In this document: positions 34,055 through 43,444 of the stretch, in pieces
Position numbering within the stretch: position 1 is the first letter of the stretch
Layout of the letters: each line of letters opens with the position of its first letter
Assembly: GCF_000016545.1 (NCBI RefSeq)
Contig: NC_009437.1
Coordinates: forward strand, 1,999,394 to 2,063,393
Source: Caldicellulosiruptor saccharolyticus DSM 8903
GTDB lineage: Bacteria; Bacillota; Thermoanaerobacteria; Caldicellulosiruptorales; Caldicellulosiruptoraceae
DNA: 64,000 nucleotides
Reading direction: 5' to 3'
Program-made: the position numbers and the translations under genes
Notes under the pieces: model-generated
Database searches by the model: none
Told to the model about the DNA's origin: nothing
Seen by the model: only the letters and a program-made list of their open reading frames with translations

Positions 34055-35110
34055 TTGATAATAAGCAAGTTTTTAAAAAAGTATTTTTGTGACTTTATAC
34101 TTTTGATTTTTATCGCATTTGTCATATACTTCTTTATTAATATCAAAACTTTTTGGCCTATTTTGCTTCCATTTATAATTGCTCTTTTTTTGTCGTATTT
34201 ACTTAAACCGGTTGTTGACTTTTTAGAGGTCAAAATAAAATCACGTGATATTTCAATATTGCTTTCATTTATTTTCACCTTTAGCATAGCGATTTTGATA
34301 TTTGTCTATTTTATTCCGCTATTTATCACAGAGATGAAACAGCTCACACAGAACATCCCTGAGTATATAAGTGTATTTAACAAGTGGTTCAAAGATGTAG
34401 ATTCAAAACTTTCTAATAAACTAAATATTGACTTGGAGGAAATTCTAAGATCAAATTCAATAAACTTTGAAGCCATCTCAAAACAGGTACTAACTACTCT
34501 TTTAAATATTCTCAAAAATCTTTATTCAAATATTCTGTACTATCTTTTAATACCAATTATTTCATTTTATATCTTGAAAGACTGGTCAAAGATTGTAAAA
34601 TGGATTAAGTGGATATTGCCTGAGAAATACAGAAAAGAAGGCATTTCTATTTTCAACGATATCAATAAAGTGCTGCACCAGTATATAAGAGCCCAGCTTT
34701 TGGATGCCATAATAATCGGAATTTTAAGCTTTTTAGGATTTTCTATTTTGTCTGTCAGATATGCAGCTCTGCTGGGTATAATTACTGGTATTGGCAATCT
34801 AATACCTTATTTTGGACCGATATTTAGCAGTATACCTGCAGTGGTAATTGCACTTTCTGACTCTTACATAAAGGCCATAGTTGTAGTTGTATTCTTGATA
34901 GTACTTCAGCAGATAGACAGTTTTTTGATTTCGCCAAGAATAATTGGTTCAAGATTAGGTCTGCATCCTTTAACTATTATAATTGTGCTAATAATATCGA
35001 ATAAACTATTTGGCTTTATTTCTATGTTCTTTGCTATACCCTTAGCTGCAGTGATAAAGATAATCTTTATAAATATACTCAGAAGAGTAAATCTGGGGGA
35101 TAAGAAATAA
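34055..35110 (+). CDS. AI-2E/PerM family transporter
   Basis: 351 residues with about eight membrane segments and the family pattern P-F-I-I-A-L-F-L-S-Y-L-L-K-P, P-Y-F-G-P-I and D-S-F-L-I-S-P-R-I-I-G. Proteins of this UPF0118 family export autoinducer-2 or act as sodium/proton antiporters in different species; the substrate here is unknown. TTG start after G-A-G-G-T-G. Confidence 0.88.
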   Translation: MIISKFLKKYFCDFILLIFIAFVIYFFINIKTFWPILLPFIIALFLSYLLKPVVDFLEVKIKSRDISILLSFIFTFSIAILIFVYFIPLFITEMKQLTQNIPEYISVFNKWFKDVDSKLSNKLNIDLEEILRSNSINFEAISKQVLTTLLNILKNLYSNILYYLLIPIISFYILKDWSKIVKWIKWILPEKYRKEGISIFNDINKVLHQYIRAQLLDAIIIGILSFLGFSILSVRYAALLGIITGIGNLIPYFGPIFSSIPAVVIALSDSYIKAIVVVVFLIVLQQIDSFLISPRIIGSRLGLHPLTIIIVLIISNKLFGFISMFFAIPLAAVIKIIFINILRRVNLGDKK

Positions 35111-35116
35111 ATTTTG

Positions 35117-35145
35117 TTGACTTTGCTTTTTAGCTTTAATAAAAT
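35117..35145 (+). promoter_or_regulatory. Promoter of alaS
   Basis: T-T-G-A-C-T at 35117-35122, an exact 17-base spacer and T-A-A-A-A-T at 35140-35145. It is one of the best sigma-A matches in the window. The leader of about 65 bases is too short for a T-box. Confidence 0.65.
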
Positions 35146-35215
35146 TTTGATTGTATTGAAAAAATATAAAATTCAAAACAACTTTCAAAATTTTAAATAG
35201 AAGGGCTGATTGAAC

Positions 35216-37861
35216 ATGTACATGAGCACCGATGAGATAAGAGAAAAATTTCTGCAATTTTTCGAGTCAAAAGGACATTTGAGACTGCCGAGCTTTTCAT
35301 TAATTCCAAAAAACGACAAGAGCCTTCTTTTAATAAATGCCGGGATGGCACCACTCAAACCTTATTTTTTAGGTATTGAAGAACCACCAAGAAGAAGGAT
35401 AACTACATGTCAGAAATGCATAAGAACACCTGATATTGACAAAGTCGGTAAAACTGCGAGACATGCTACATTCTTCGAGATGCTTGGAAACTTTTCCTTT
35501 GGAGATTATTTCAAGAAAGAAGCAATTACCTGGGCTTGGGAGTTTGTAACAGAGATTTTAAAGCTCCCAAAAGAGAGGCTTTGGGTGACAATATACGAAG
35601 AGGACGATGAAGCATTTGAGATTTGGCACAAAGAGGTTGGACTTGAAGAGGGCAGAATTAAAAGAATGGGCAAGGAAGACAATTTTTGGGAGATAGGAAC
35701 AGGTCCGTGTGGTCCCTGTTCAGAGATATATTTTGACAGGGGCGTGGACAAGGGCTGTGGCAAGGAGACATGTGGAATTGGTTGTGATTGTGATAGGTAT
35801 GTTGAGTTTTGGAATCTTGTATTTACACAGTTTGACAAAGATGAAAATGGTGTCTATCACAGGCTCAAGAATCCTAACATAGATACTGGAATGGGCCTTG
35901 AGAGAATTGCTGCAATTATGCAAGGTGTAGATTCATTGTTTGACATTGATATAGTAAAGGCTATTCGTGACAAGATATGTGAAATCACTGGTTGTGAATA
36001 TGGCAAAGATAGTGAAAAAGATGTATCAATCAGAGTCATTACAGATCACATCAGAGGTACCGTTTTCATGATTGGTGATGGTATTTTACCTTCTAATGAA
36101 GGTAGAGGCTATGTCTTGAGAAGACTTATCAGAAGGGCGGCGCGACATGGAAGAATGCTGGGCAAGAGAGAGACATTTTTGCATTTAATTGTTGATACTG
36201 TGATAGAGGCCTATAAAAGTCCGTATCCTGAACTGATCCAAAAAGGTGAGTACATCAAAAAGGTACTCTATAATGAAGAAAGTAGGTTCAACCAGACAAT
36301 TGATATTGGACTTGAGCTTCTCGAAAACGAGATTGACAGGTTAAAAAAGAACAAAGAAAATGTATTAAAGGGCGAAATTGCTTTTAAATTATACGACACA
36401 TACGGCTTTCCACTTGACCTAACAAGAGAGATAGCTGCAGAGAAAGGAATAATTGTTGACCAAGCGGGCTTTGACAGGCTCATGCAAGAGCAAAAAGAAA
36501 GAGCACGCATGGCTCAGAAAGAACTTGAAAATATTGGTTGGAAGGATATCAATATAACTATCGAAGATGAAGTTGAAACGGTCTTTGTTGGATATGACAC
36601 CTTAGAAACACAGAGCAGGGTATTAAAGATTTTCTCAAATGATGATGAAGTTTCATATGCAAAAGAAGGAGACATTTGTTACATTATTTTGGATAAAACT
36701 CCATTTTATGCAGAAAGTGGTGGACAGGTAGCAGACAAAGGCGTGTTAGAGACCGAAGGTGGAGTGGCAGAGGTTTTAGATGTCAAAAAGGGACCAAAAG
36801 GGACAATTCTTCATAAAGCGAAGGTAATAAAAGGCGAGATTGCAGTTGACAACAATATATTTGCGAAGGTCAATAAGAATTTGAGGCTTGCTACAATGAA
36901 GAATCACACTGCAACCCACCTTTTACACAGCAGCTTAAGAAGAATACTTGGCGAGCATGCAACGCAAAGCGGCTCACTTGTTGAACCAGAAAGACTCAGG
37001 TTTGACTTTGCTCACTTTGAACCATTGAGTGAGGAGCAGATAGTTGAGATTGAAAAGATGGTAAATGACATCATTCAACAAGCCATTCCTGTTGAAAAGA
37101 TTCAGACTGACTTAGATTCAGCAATAAAGATGGGGGCAACTGCACTATTTGATGAGAAGTATTCTAATATAGTCAGGGTTATAAAAATAGGCGATTTCAG
37201 TATGGAACTGTGTGGAGGCACTCACGTTGACAACACAGGACAAATAGGAATGTTTAAGATAATTTCAGAGTCAAGCGTTGCTGCAGGTGTTAGAAGAATT
37301 GAGGCTATAACAGGCAATAAAGTGTATGAGTTCATGCTAAATAATCAAAAAGTGCTAAAAGATATAAGAAACAAACTCAAAGCAAACAGCGACAGTGAAA
37401 TTGTTGCAAAAATCAACCAGCTTGAGGAAAGGATAACTGCTCTTGAAAAAGAGTTAGAAAAGCACAAACTTTTGCTTGTAGATAATGAGCTATCATTACT
37501 CTACAATGAAGGTTTGCAAATTGGCGAGTTTAGACTGATTATAAACAAGAAGGAGACACATGATACAGATTATATAAGGCTTTTGACCGACCGAGTTCGA
37601 GAAAAGGATTCAAAGGCAATAGTTTTGAACTTGATAAAACAAGATAAAAAGGCTATTGTGCTGATGGCATGTTCAAAAGAGGCAGTGAAAAAGGGTATAG
37701 ACTGCGGCAAAACAGTAAAAGATGTTTGTGAGGTGCTTGGTGGCAAAGGTGGAGGAAGACCTGATTTTGCTCAGGGCGGAGGCAACAAAATTGAGAATTT
37801 AGATTTAGCAGCTCAAAGAGCAATTGAGCTAATCAAAAGCTCTATTGAGGGAGGAAGTTAA
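35216..37861 (+). CDS. alaS: Alanyl-tRNA synthetase
   Basis: 881 residues, full length. Class II core (F-F-E-S-K-G-H, T-F-F-E-M-L-G-N-F-S-F-G-D-Y-F), editing domain with H-x-A-T-H-L-L-H zinc motif and C-G-G-T-H, and the C-terminal oligomerisation/C-Ala domain ending in G-G-G-R-P-D-F-A-Q-G-G. ATG 35216 is favoured over TTG 35210 by the spacing from A-G-A-A-G-G-G (35199-35205); ATG 35222 is also possible. Confidence 0.97.
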   Translation: MYMSTDEIREKFLQFFESKGHLRLPSFSLIPKNDKSLLLINAGMAPLKPYFLGIEEPPRRRITTCQKCIRTPDIDKVGKTARHATFFEMLGNFSFGDYFKKEAITWAWEFVTEILKLPKERLWVTIYEEDDEAFEIWHKEVGLEEGRIKRMGKEDNFWEIGTGPCGPCSEIYFDRGVDKGCGKETCGIGCDCDRYVEFWNLVFTQFDKDENGVYHRLKNPNIDTGMGLERIAAIMQGVDSLFDIDIVKAIRDKICEITGCEYGKDSEKDVSIRVITDHIRGTVFMIGDGILPSNEGRGYVLRRLIRRAARHGRMLGKRETFLHLIVDTVIEAYKSPYPELIQKGEYIKKVLYNEESRFNQTIDIGLELLENEIDRLKKNKENVLKGEIAFKLYDTYGFPLDLTREIAAEKGIIVDQAGFDRLMQEQKERARMAQKELENIGWKDINITIEDEVETVFVGYDTLETQSRVLKIFSNDDEVSYAKEGDICYIILDKTPFYAESGGQVADKGVLETEGGVAEVLDVKKGPKGTILHKAKVIKGEIAVDNNIFAKVNKNLRLATMKNHTATHLLHSSLRRILGEHATQSGSLVEPERLRFDFAHFEPLSEEQIVEIEKMVNDIIQQAIPVEKIQTDLDSAIKMGATALFDEKYSNIVRVIKIGDFSMELCGGTHVDNTGQIGMFKIISESSVAAGVRRIEAITGNKVYEFMLNNQKVLKDIRNKLKANSDSEIVAKINQLEERITALEKELEKHKLLLVDNELSLLYNEGLQIGEFRLIINKKETHDTDYIRLLTDRVREKDSKAIVLNLIKQDKKAIVLMACSKEAVKKGIDCGKTVKDVCEVLGGKGGGRPDFAQGGGNKIENLDLAAQRAIELIKSSIEGGS

Positions 37862-37862
37862 G

Positions 37863-38207
37863 ATGGGTGAGTGTATCTTTTGTAAGATTGTGAACAAACA
37901 AATACCCTCTGAGATAGTTTATGAAGATGAACATGTTTGTGCTTTCAAAGACATAAACCCCACAGCTCCTGTTCATATTCTGGTTGTACCGAAACAGCAC
38001 ATAGAAAGTTTAAATCACCTTGACAATAGCCACAAAGAGCTTATAGGTCATATATTTGTTGTTGCAAAAGAACTATCTGACAGATTTGGGGTAAAAGAAA
38101 AAGGCTTTAGAATTGTTGTCAATTGTGGTGAAGATGGCGGTCAGACGGTTAATCATCTGCACTTTCACCTACTTGGTGGGCGAAAATTCTCATGGCCAGC
38201 AGGTTAA
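37863..38207 (+). CDS. HIT family nucleotide hydrolase (HinT-like)
   Basis: 114 residues. C-I-F-C-K-I at the N-terminus and the histidine triad motif H-L-H-F-H-L-L near the C-terminus. HinT-like proteins hydrolyse nucleoside phosphoramidates. The zinc cysteines C-x-x-C are partly present. ATG 37863 follows G-G-A-G-G-A-A-G; it starts 1 base after alaS. Confidence 0.92.
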   Translation: MGECIFCKIVNKQIPSEIVYEDEHVCAFKDINPTAPVHILVVPKQHIESLNHLDNSHKELIGHIFVVAKELSDRFGVKEKGFRIVVNCGEDGGQTVNHLHFHLLGGRKFSWPAG

Positions 38208-38246
38208 TTCACAAACTTTTTAATTTTAAGGAGTTAAATTACACAA

Positions 38247-39029
38247 ATGATTGTAGGAGTATTTGCCAATTTCCAAAAAGAACTCAGCAAGGAGATTTTG
38301 GATAAGATTGTAAGTGTTCTTAAAAATGAGAAAATTGACTGGGTACTTATGAATGAGAAAAACAAAGATAGTGTAAAAGTTAATTTTTTGATAACAATTG
38401 GCGGTGACGGAACTCTACTTAATGTTGTTGAAAAGGTTGCAAAAGAGAATCTTCCTGTGCTTGGAATCAACTGTGGACGTGTTGGGTATCTGACAGAAGA
38501 GGTGGCCGACAATATTCATTTTGCCATTAAAAAGATAATTGACAATGATTACTTTATTGAAGAGAGACACCTTGTTGAAGCCCATTTTAAAGACAAAATA
38601 TTCTATGCACTAAATGATATTTGCTTAGCCAGGAGTACATTCAATATTATAGATTTGAGTCTTTATATAGATGAAGTATTCGCACAGGAGTACAGAAGCG
38701 ATGGGATCATTATCGCAACTGCAACAGGTTCTACTGCATACTCTCTTTCAGCAGGAGGTCCAATAGTTGAGCCACAATTAGGGGTGATGGTTGTCACCCC
38801 TATTTGCCCCCATTCTTTGAGCTCAAGAAGTTTAGTTTTAGGTGATGACCGGGTTGTAAAGATAAAAAGCGAGTCTGATGAGGTTTTGGTTGTAAGCGAT
38901 GGAAGAGTTGCAGATACGCTTAAAAAAGGTGAGTATCTTGAATGCAAGATTTCATCAAAAAAGCTAAAACTTGTGAGACTTAAAAAGAAAAACTTTTATG
39001 AGGTGTTAAGGGAAAAGATTAAAGAGTAA
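38247..39029 (+). CDS. nadK: NAD kinase
   Basis: 260 residues. The G-G-D-G-T-L-L motif for ATP/NAD binding, G-I-N-C-G-R-V-G-Y-L-T-E, and T-G-S-T-A-Y-S-L-S-A-G-G-P are conserved NadK motifs. It makes NADP from NAD and ATP or polyphosphate. It is first in the nadK-argR-recN-spoIVB-spo0A order conserved in Firmicutes. Confidence 0.95.
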   Translation: MIVGVFANFQKELSKEILDKIVSVLKNEKIDWVLMNEKNKDSVKVNFLITIGGDGTLLNVVEKVAKENLPVLGINCGRVGYLTEEVADNIHFAIKKIIDNDYFIEERHLVEAHFKDKIFYALNDICLARSTFNIIDLSLYIDEVFAQEYRSDGIIIATATGSTAYSLSAGGPIVEPQLGVMVVTPICPHSLSSRSLVLGDDRVVKIKSESDEVLVVSDGRVADTLKKGEYLECKISSKKLKLVRLKKKNFYEVLREKIKE

Positions 39030-39052
39030 AAAGAGAGGTGTAGGTTTGTAAA

Positions 39053-39511
39053 ATGAAATCTGAAAGACAACAAAAGATTTTAGAGATAATTCAAAGTGAG
39101 GACATAGAAACTCAAGAAGAGCTTGTTGAAAAACTAAGAGAGTTAGGGTACGATGTCACTCAAGCGACAGTTTCAAGAGATATAAAGGAGCTCAGACTTA
39201 CAAAGGTCTTAACAGAAACAGGAAAATACAAATATGCAGTATTATCTGGACCTGAGGCAAACATTACTGAAAAGTTAATAAAGGTGTTTTCCGAGTCGAT
39301 TATAAAATATGACACAGCTGACAACCTTGTTATAATAAAGACAATAACAGGGGCTGCTCAGGGCGCTGCCGCTGCAATCGATTCACTGAACTGGCCAGAG
39401 GTCATAGGAACAATAGCAGGCGATGATACAATCTTTATTGCAACAAAGGGAAATGCAGCGGCTGAAAAGATTGTTGAGAGAATTAAAGCTATTTTGAGTC
39501 AAGGTGATTGA
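39053..39511 (+). CDS. argR: Arginine repressor ArgR
   Basis: 152 residues: N-terminal winged helix (T-Q-A-T-V-S-R-D-I-K-E-L) and C-terminal hexamerisation/arginine-binding domain (G-A-A-Q-G-A-A-A-A-I-D, T-I-A-G-D-D-T-I-F). It represses arginine synthesis and may activate catabolism. As elsewhere in Firmicutes it sits next to recN, not next to arg genes. Confidence 0.96.
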   Translation: MKSERQQKILEIIQSEDIETQEELVEKLRELGYDVTQATVSRDIKELRLTKVLTETGKYKYAVLSGPEANITEKLIKVFSESIIKYDTADNLVIIKTITGAAQGAAAAIDSLNWPEVIGTIAGDDTIFIATKGNAAAEKIVERIKAILSQGD

Positions 39512-39516
39512 TTATC

Positions 39517-41172
39517 ATGTTAAAAAGATTACTTATCGAAAACATTGCTATAATTGAAAAGCTTGAGATAGAGTTTGATAAAGGCTTGAGCATACTGACA
39601 GGTGAAACAGGAGCTGGTAAATCGATAATAATTGACTCTCTTTCCTTGCTTTTAGGGACAAAGGCAAGAAAGGAGATTATTCGTACAAATTGTACAAAGG
39701 CTTTAGTCTCGGCAGTTTTTGATATAGAGAAAGAAAGCACTCTTGAGCTTTTAAACTCAATGGGCGTTGTACCTGAAGACGGTCAGCTTATTGTTTCTCG
39801 TGAAATATATTCAAATGGCAAGAGTATATGCAAGGTCAATAACCAATTTGTTACATTGTCAAATTTGAGAGAAATAACAAAGCATATTTTCGAGATTCAT
39901 GGGCAAAATGAAACTCATCTTTTAAACGACAAGAAAATTCAGCTTATGTACTTAGACAGGTTTTGTGGAAAGAATGTGGAAGAGCTCAAAAATCAATATA
40001 GACAGCTTTTTTATGAGTACCAAGAAAAAAGTAAGGTACTGAAAGAGCTGATCGACCAAGAGAAGGAGAAGGATAGAAACTTAGACATTCTCAATTATCA
40101 AATTAATGAGATCGAGAGCGTCTCTCCGCGTCTTGGAGAGGATATTGAACTTGAAAGAAGGAAGGATATTGTACAGAATATTTCAAAACTAAAGTATAAT
40201 ACAGAAAGGATGTTACATATCTTTAACAAAAACCTCATAGAGTCAATAGAAGTTTGTATCAAACTTGCAAGTGAGAACTCAAAGTTTGATGACAGTTTTA
40301 AAGATATCATAGAAAGATTAAACAACATCTATTATGAAGTTGAGGATATGTCATTTGCTATCTCAAAGAAATCTGACTCTTACATAATAGATGAACATGA
40401 GTTAGAGGCAATAGTTGATAGACTTGACAAGATAAATAGGTTAAAGAAAAAGTATGGCGGAAGCCTTGAACAAGTTTTGAACTTCAAGCAAGAGCTTATA
40501 AAACAAAAAATGGCAATCGAAAAGAACAGTGAAATGATAGAAGAGTTAAAAAGCGAGATTTCAAAGATAGAAGAAAGGCTTTATTTGCTTGCAAATGATA
40601 TTTCAAAGTTTAGAAAAGAAGCCGCAAAAGAGTTTGAACAAAGGGTTTTAGAGCTATTAGATCAATTAGAGATGAAAAATGTGGAATTCAAAGTTGCATT
40701 TTCACAGAGGGATTTGTACGAAGAAGGGATAGATGAGATAGAGTTTTTAATTTCAACAAATCTTGGACAAGAACTAAAAAGCCTAAGCAATATTGCTTCT
40801 GGTGGTGAGCTTTCCAGAATAATGCTTGCCGTCAAATCCATTATGGCTGAAAAAGATGATGTTTTGCTTATAATATTTGATGAGATAGACAGTGGCCTAA
40901 GCGGCATTGCAGCAAGCAAGCTTGCAAGGCTTTTAAAAGACCTTTCTAAAAAGCATCAAGTTATTTGTATTACTCATTTACCTCAGGTTGCAGCAGCTGC
41001 TGACACTCATTTTTATGTATACAAAGAGATTAAAAACCAGTCAACAGTTTCGAGTGTAAAAAGGTTAGAAGAAAATGAATCACTGAAAGAGATTGCGCGT
41101 ATGTTTTCGGGGGAGGACATTACTGACAGTTCAATTCTTCATGCAAAACAATTAAAAGCTCAGTTTGTCTAA
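39517..41172 (+). CDS. recN: DNA repair protein RecN
   Basis: 551 residues, SMC-like: Walker A G-E-T-G-A-G-K-S near the N-terminus, long coiled-coil arms (about 150-350), A-S-G-G-E-L-S-R signature and Walker B I-F-D-E-I-D-S-G. It acts in double-strand break repair. ATG 39517 has A-A-G-G-T-G-A-T at 39501-39508; TTG 39508 is too close. Its ORF abuts argR. Confidence 0.95.
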   Translation: MLKRLLIENIAIIEKLEIEFDKGLSILTGETGAGKSIIIDSLSLLLGTKARKEIIRTNCTKALVSAVFDIEKESTLELLNSMGVVPEDGQLIVSREIYSNGKSICKVNNQFVTLSNLREITKHIFEIHGQNETHLLNDKKIQLMYLDRFCGKNVEELKNQYRQLFYEYQEKSKVLKELIDQEKEKDRNLDILNYQINEIESVSPRLGEDIELERRKDIVQNISKLKYNTERMLHIFNKNLIESIEVCIKLASENSKFDDSFKDIIERLNNIYYEVEDMSFAISKKSDSYIIDEHELEAIVDRLDKINRLKKKYGGSLEQVLNFKQELIKQKMAIEKNSEMIEELKSEISKIEERLYLLANDISKFRKEAAKEFEQRVLELLDQLEMKNVEFKVAFSQRDLYEEGIDEIEFLISTNLGQELKSLSNIASGGELSRIMLAVKSIMAEKDDVLLIIFDEIDSGLSGIAASKLARLLKDLSKKHQVICITHLPQVAAAADTHFYVYKEIKNQSTVSSVKRLEENESLKEIARMFSGEDITDSSILHAKQLKAQFV

Positions 41173-41252
41173 AAAAGAATTATTCAGAATATATTCGAAA
41201 AAGAGTGGGGAGGATATTTTAATAGAATTTTGATTTTAGACGGTGTTACAAA

Positions 41253-42491
41253 TTGAAAAAAGTAGTATTTTCAATTTTTCTTTTTTATCTAATTGCAACT
41301 ACTTTATTTTTTATATACTTAAATATTACCCCCGATTATCTAACATGTTACAAGTCAGATAAATGTGTATCTATAAAAACTCCTGTCTTTGTAGATGTAA
41401 ATTCGGTGAATAATAATGTTTTAAAAACAATTAAGAACAATTTGCTATTTAAAACAAGCACCTTTTATCTTAATAACAAATCAAACTCTCTTATCTGTGA
41501 GTTGAGAATAGGTACTATTCCTTTAAAAGTACTAAAGATATCCATAATTGAACAAAAAGATTTGATTGTAATGGGGAGATTTGTTGGTATTAAGCTAATG
41601 ACAAATGGAATTTTAGTGATAGGATATTCTTATGTATATTCAGAAAATTCAAAGCCCAAAATTCCAGCAAGGGAAGCAGGAGTTCAGATTGGTGACCAGA
41701 TAATAAGTGCAAATGGCCAAAAACTAATAGATTGTGACCAGCTGTTCAAAATAATAAATTCATCACAGGGAAAAACAGTAACACTTTTAGTTAAAAGAGG
41801 TGAGTACTATAAGGAGGTTAAAATCAAACCTATACTCAGCAGTGAGGGAGTCTATAAAATAGGCCTTTGGGTTAGAGACGGCACAAGCGGTATAGGAACA
41901 CTTACATTTGTGGACAAGAAAAGAGGTACGTTTGGTGCGCTTGGACATGGAATTTCAGACATCGACACAAACATACTACTTGATTTGAAAGAAGGTCAAG
42001 TTTATAAAGCAGAGGTAATCGACATAAAAAAGAATGAATACCAGGGAATTGGTGAAGTCATAGGAAATATTGATGAAAGTGCAGTTGTTGGAAATATTCT
42101 GATTAACAGTCAGTTTGGGGTATATGGAAAATTAATAGATAAAGATTTTTTAAGATATGGGGTTAACTATGAGGTTGCAAGAGCGCAAGATGTTCGTGTT
42201 GGTGATGGGTATATTATAACAGATGTTTCAAATAGTATACAAAAGTTCAAGGTAAAAATAGAGAAAATTTTGCCACTTTACAGAAATTCGACAAAAGCCA
42301 TGGTAGTTAAAGTTACTGACAAAAGACTCATGAAGATTACAGGTGGAATTGTTCAGGGTATGAGCGGTTCTCCGATTATCCAAGATAACAAGCTGGTAGG
42401 GGCTGTTACACATGTATTTATGAAAGAACCAGATAAAGGTTATGCTGTTTTTATTGAAAATATGATAAATATGACAAATAGAATAAGATAA
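41253..42491 (+). CDS. spoIVB: SpoIVB-type peptidase (S55)
   Basis: 412 residues. One N-terminal membrane segment (about 5-25), a PDZ domain (about 130-200; A-G-V-Q-I-G-D-Q-I) and the S55 serine-peptidase domain: G-A-L-G-H-G-I-S-D has the catalytic His and M-S-G-S-P-I the Ser. In B. subtilis SpoIVB signals from the forespore to activate pro-sigma-K processing. TTG start with only a weak Shine-Dalgarno. Always adjacent to spo0A in the family. Confidence 0.93.
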   Translation: MKKVVFSIFLFYLIATTLFFIYLNITPDYLTCYKSDKCVSIKTPVFVDVNSVNNNVLKTIKNNLLFKTSTFYLNNKSNSLICELRIGTIPLKVLKISIIEQKDLIVMGRFVGIKLMTNGILVIGYSYVYSENSKPKIPAREAGVQIGDQIISANGQKLIDCDQLFKIINSSQGKTVTLLVKRGEYYKEVKIKPILSSEGVYKIGLWVRDGTSGIGTLTFVDKKRGTFGALGHGISDIDTNILLDLKEGQVYKAEVIDIKKNEYQGIGEVIGNIDESAVVGNILINSQFGVYGKLIDKDFLRYGVNYEVARAQDVRVGDGYIITDVSNSIQKFKVKIEKILPLYRNSTKAMVVKVTDKRLMKITGGIVQGMSGSPIIQDNKLVGAVTHVFMKEPDKGYAVFIENMINMTNRIR

Positions 42492-42509
42492 ATTTGTCGG
42501 TTATTGCTA

Positions 42510-42536
42510 AAAGGATGTTTCCATCAATTGTTGAAT
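42510..42536 (+). promoter_or_regulatory. Candidate sigma-H promoter of spo0A
   Basis: AAAGGATGT at 42510-42518 fits the sigma-H -35 pattern (RWAGGAxxT), and TGAAT at 42532-42536 fits the -10 (HGAAT); the spacer is 13 bases, one short of the B. subtilis optimum. In B. subtilis spo0A has a sigma-H promoter. A TGTCGG sequence at 42495 is a poor partial 0A box. Confidence 0.5.
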
Positions 42537-42572
42537 TTTTATGTATATAACACAATAAAATGAGGGAGATAT

Positions 42573-43376
42573 ATGGAAAAACTGAGAGTTGTCATTGCTG
42601 ATGACAACAGACAATTCAATATGCTTCTTACTGAGGTCTTCAATTCACAGCCAGACTTTATGGTTGTAGGAAACTCTTATGATGGAGTTGAAACATTAAA
42701 GGTTGTAGAGGAGCAAAAACCTGACCTTTTAATGCTTGACATTATAATGCCCTATTTAGACGGAATTGGCGTGATTGAGAATTTATCTACCATGAAAACC
42801 AAACCAAACATAATTGTAATCTCTGCAGTTGGACAAGAGAACATTTCTCAAAAGGCTGTTAACATGGGTGCTCTGTACTATTTTGTAAAGCCTTTTGACT
42901 TGAATGTCATGATAGAAAGAGTCAGGCAGCTTGTTTTTAACCTTCCCGTTAAAAAAGAGTTACCAGAAGTAATAATCAATCAGTCATCAACAAAGAATAG
43001 TATAAGCCAGGTTGACTTAGAGAGTGAAGTATCAGAGATTTTAAAAGAGCTTGGTATTCCTGCACATGTAAGAGGTTACCAGTTTTTAAGAGATGCTATA
43101 ATTGAGGCAACGTTAGATGCTGATTTGATAAACGGTATCACAAAGGCGTTATACCCTTTGATTGCCGAAAAGTACAATACAACTCCAACAAGAGTTGAAA
43201 GAGCTATTCGACATGCCATTGAAATTTCATCAACAAGGGGCAGAGTAGATGCTCTTTACAAGTACTTTGGATATTCAACATCCCAAGAAAGGGGAAAACC
43301 CACAAATGCCGAATTTATTGCACTGATAAGCGATAAATTGAGATTAAAGCTCAAAAAATCCTCCAAGGCAAAGTAA
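42573..43376 (+). CDS. spo0A: Sporulation response regulator Spo0A
   Basis: 267 residues. Receiver domain with acidic D-D-N and phospho-acceptor Asp in M-L-D-I-I-M-P, conserved Lys in V-K-P-F-D; the C-terminal DNA-binding domain contains the diagnostic G-I-P-A-H-V-R-G-Y and R-V-E-R-A-I-R-H-A-I helix. It is the master sporulation regulator; full conservation suggests it works even if the organism has not been seen to sporulate. Confidence 0.97.
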   Translation: MEKLRVVIADDNRQFNMLLTEVFNSQPDFMVVGNSYDGVETLKVVEEQKPDLLMLDIIMPYLDGIGVIENLSTMKTKPNIIVISAVGQENISQKAVNMGALYYFVKPFDLNVMIERVRQLVFNLPVKKELPEVIINQSSTKNSISQVDLESEVSEILKELGIPAHVRGYQFLRDAIIEATLDADLINGITKALYPLIAEKYNTTPTRVERAIRHAIEISSTRGRVDALYKYFGYSTSQERGKPTNAEFIALISDKLRLKLKKSSKAK

Positions 43377-43444
43377 AAGAAGTTTTTAAAAAAGAAGTTT
43401 ATACATACACTTATTAATAAGACTAAAAATTTTTTAAAAAACTC

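Noticed and set aside
35111-35215. T-box riboswitch upstream of alaS
   Set aside because: The leader is about 65 bases, with no specifier stem, no T-box sequence and no terminator.
42495-42500. Spo0A box before spo0A
   Set aside because: TGTCGG matches only part of TGTCGAA; too weak to list as a feature on its own.
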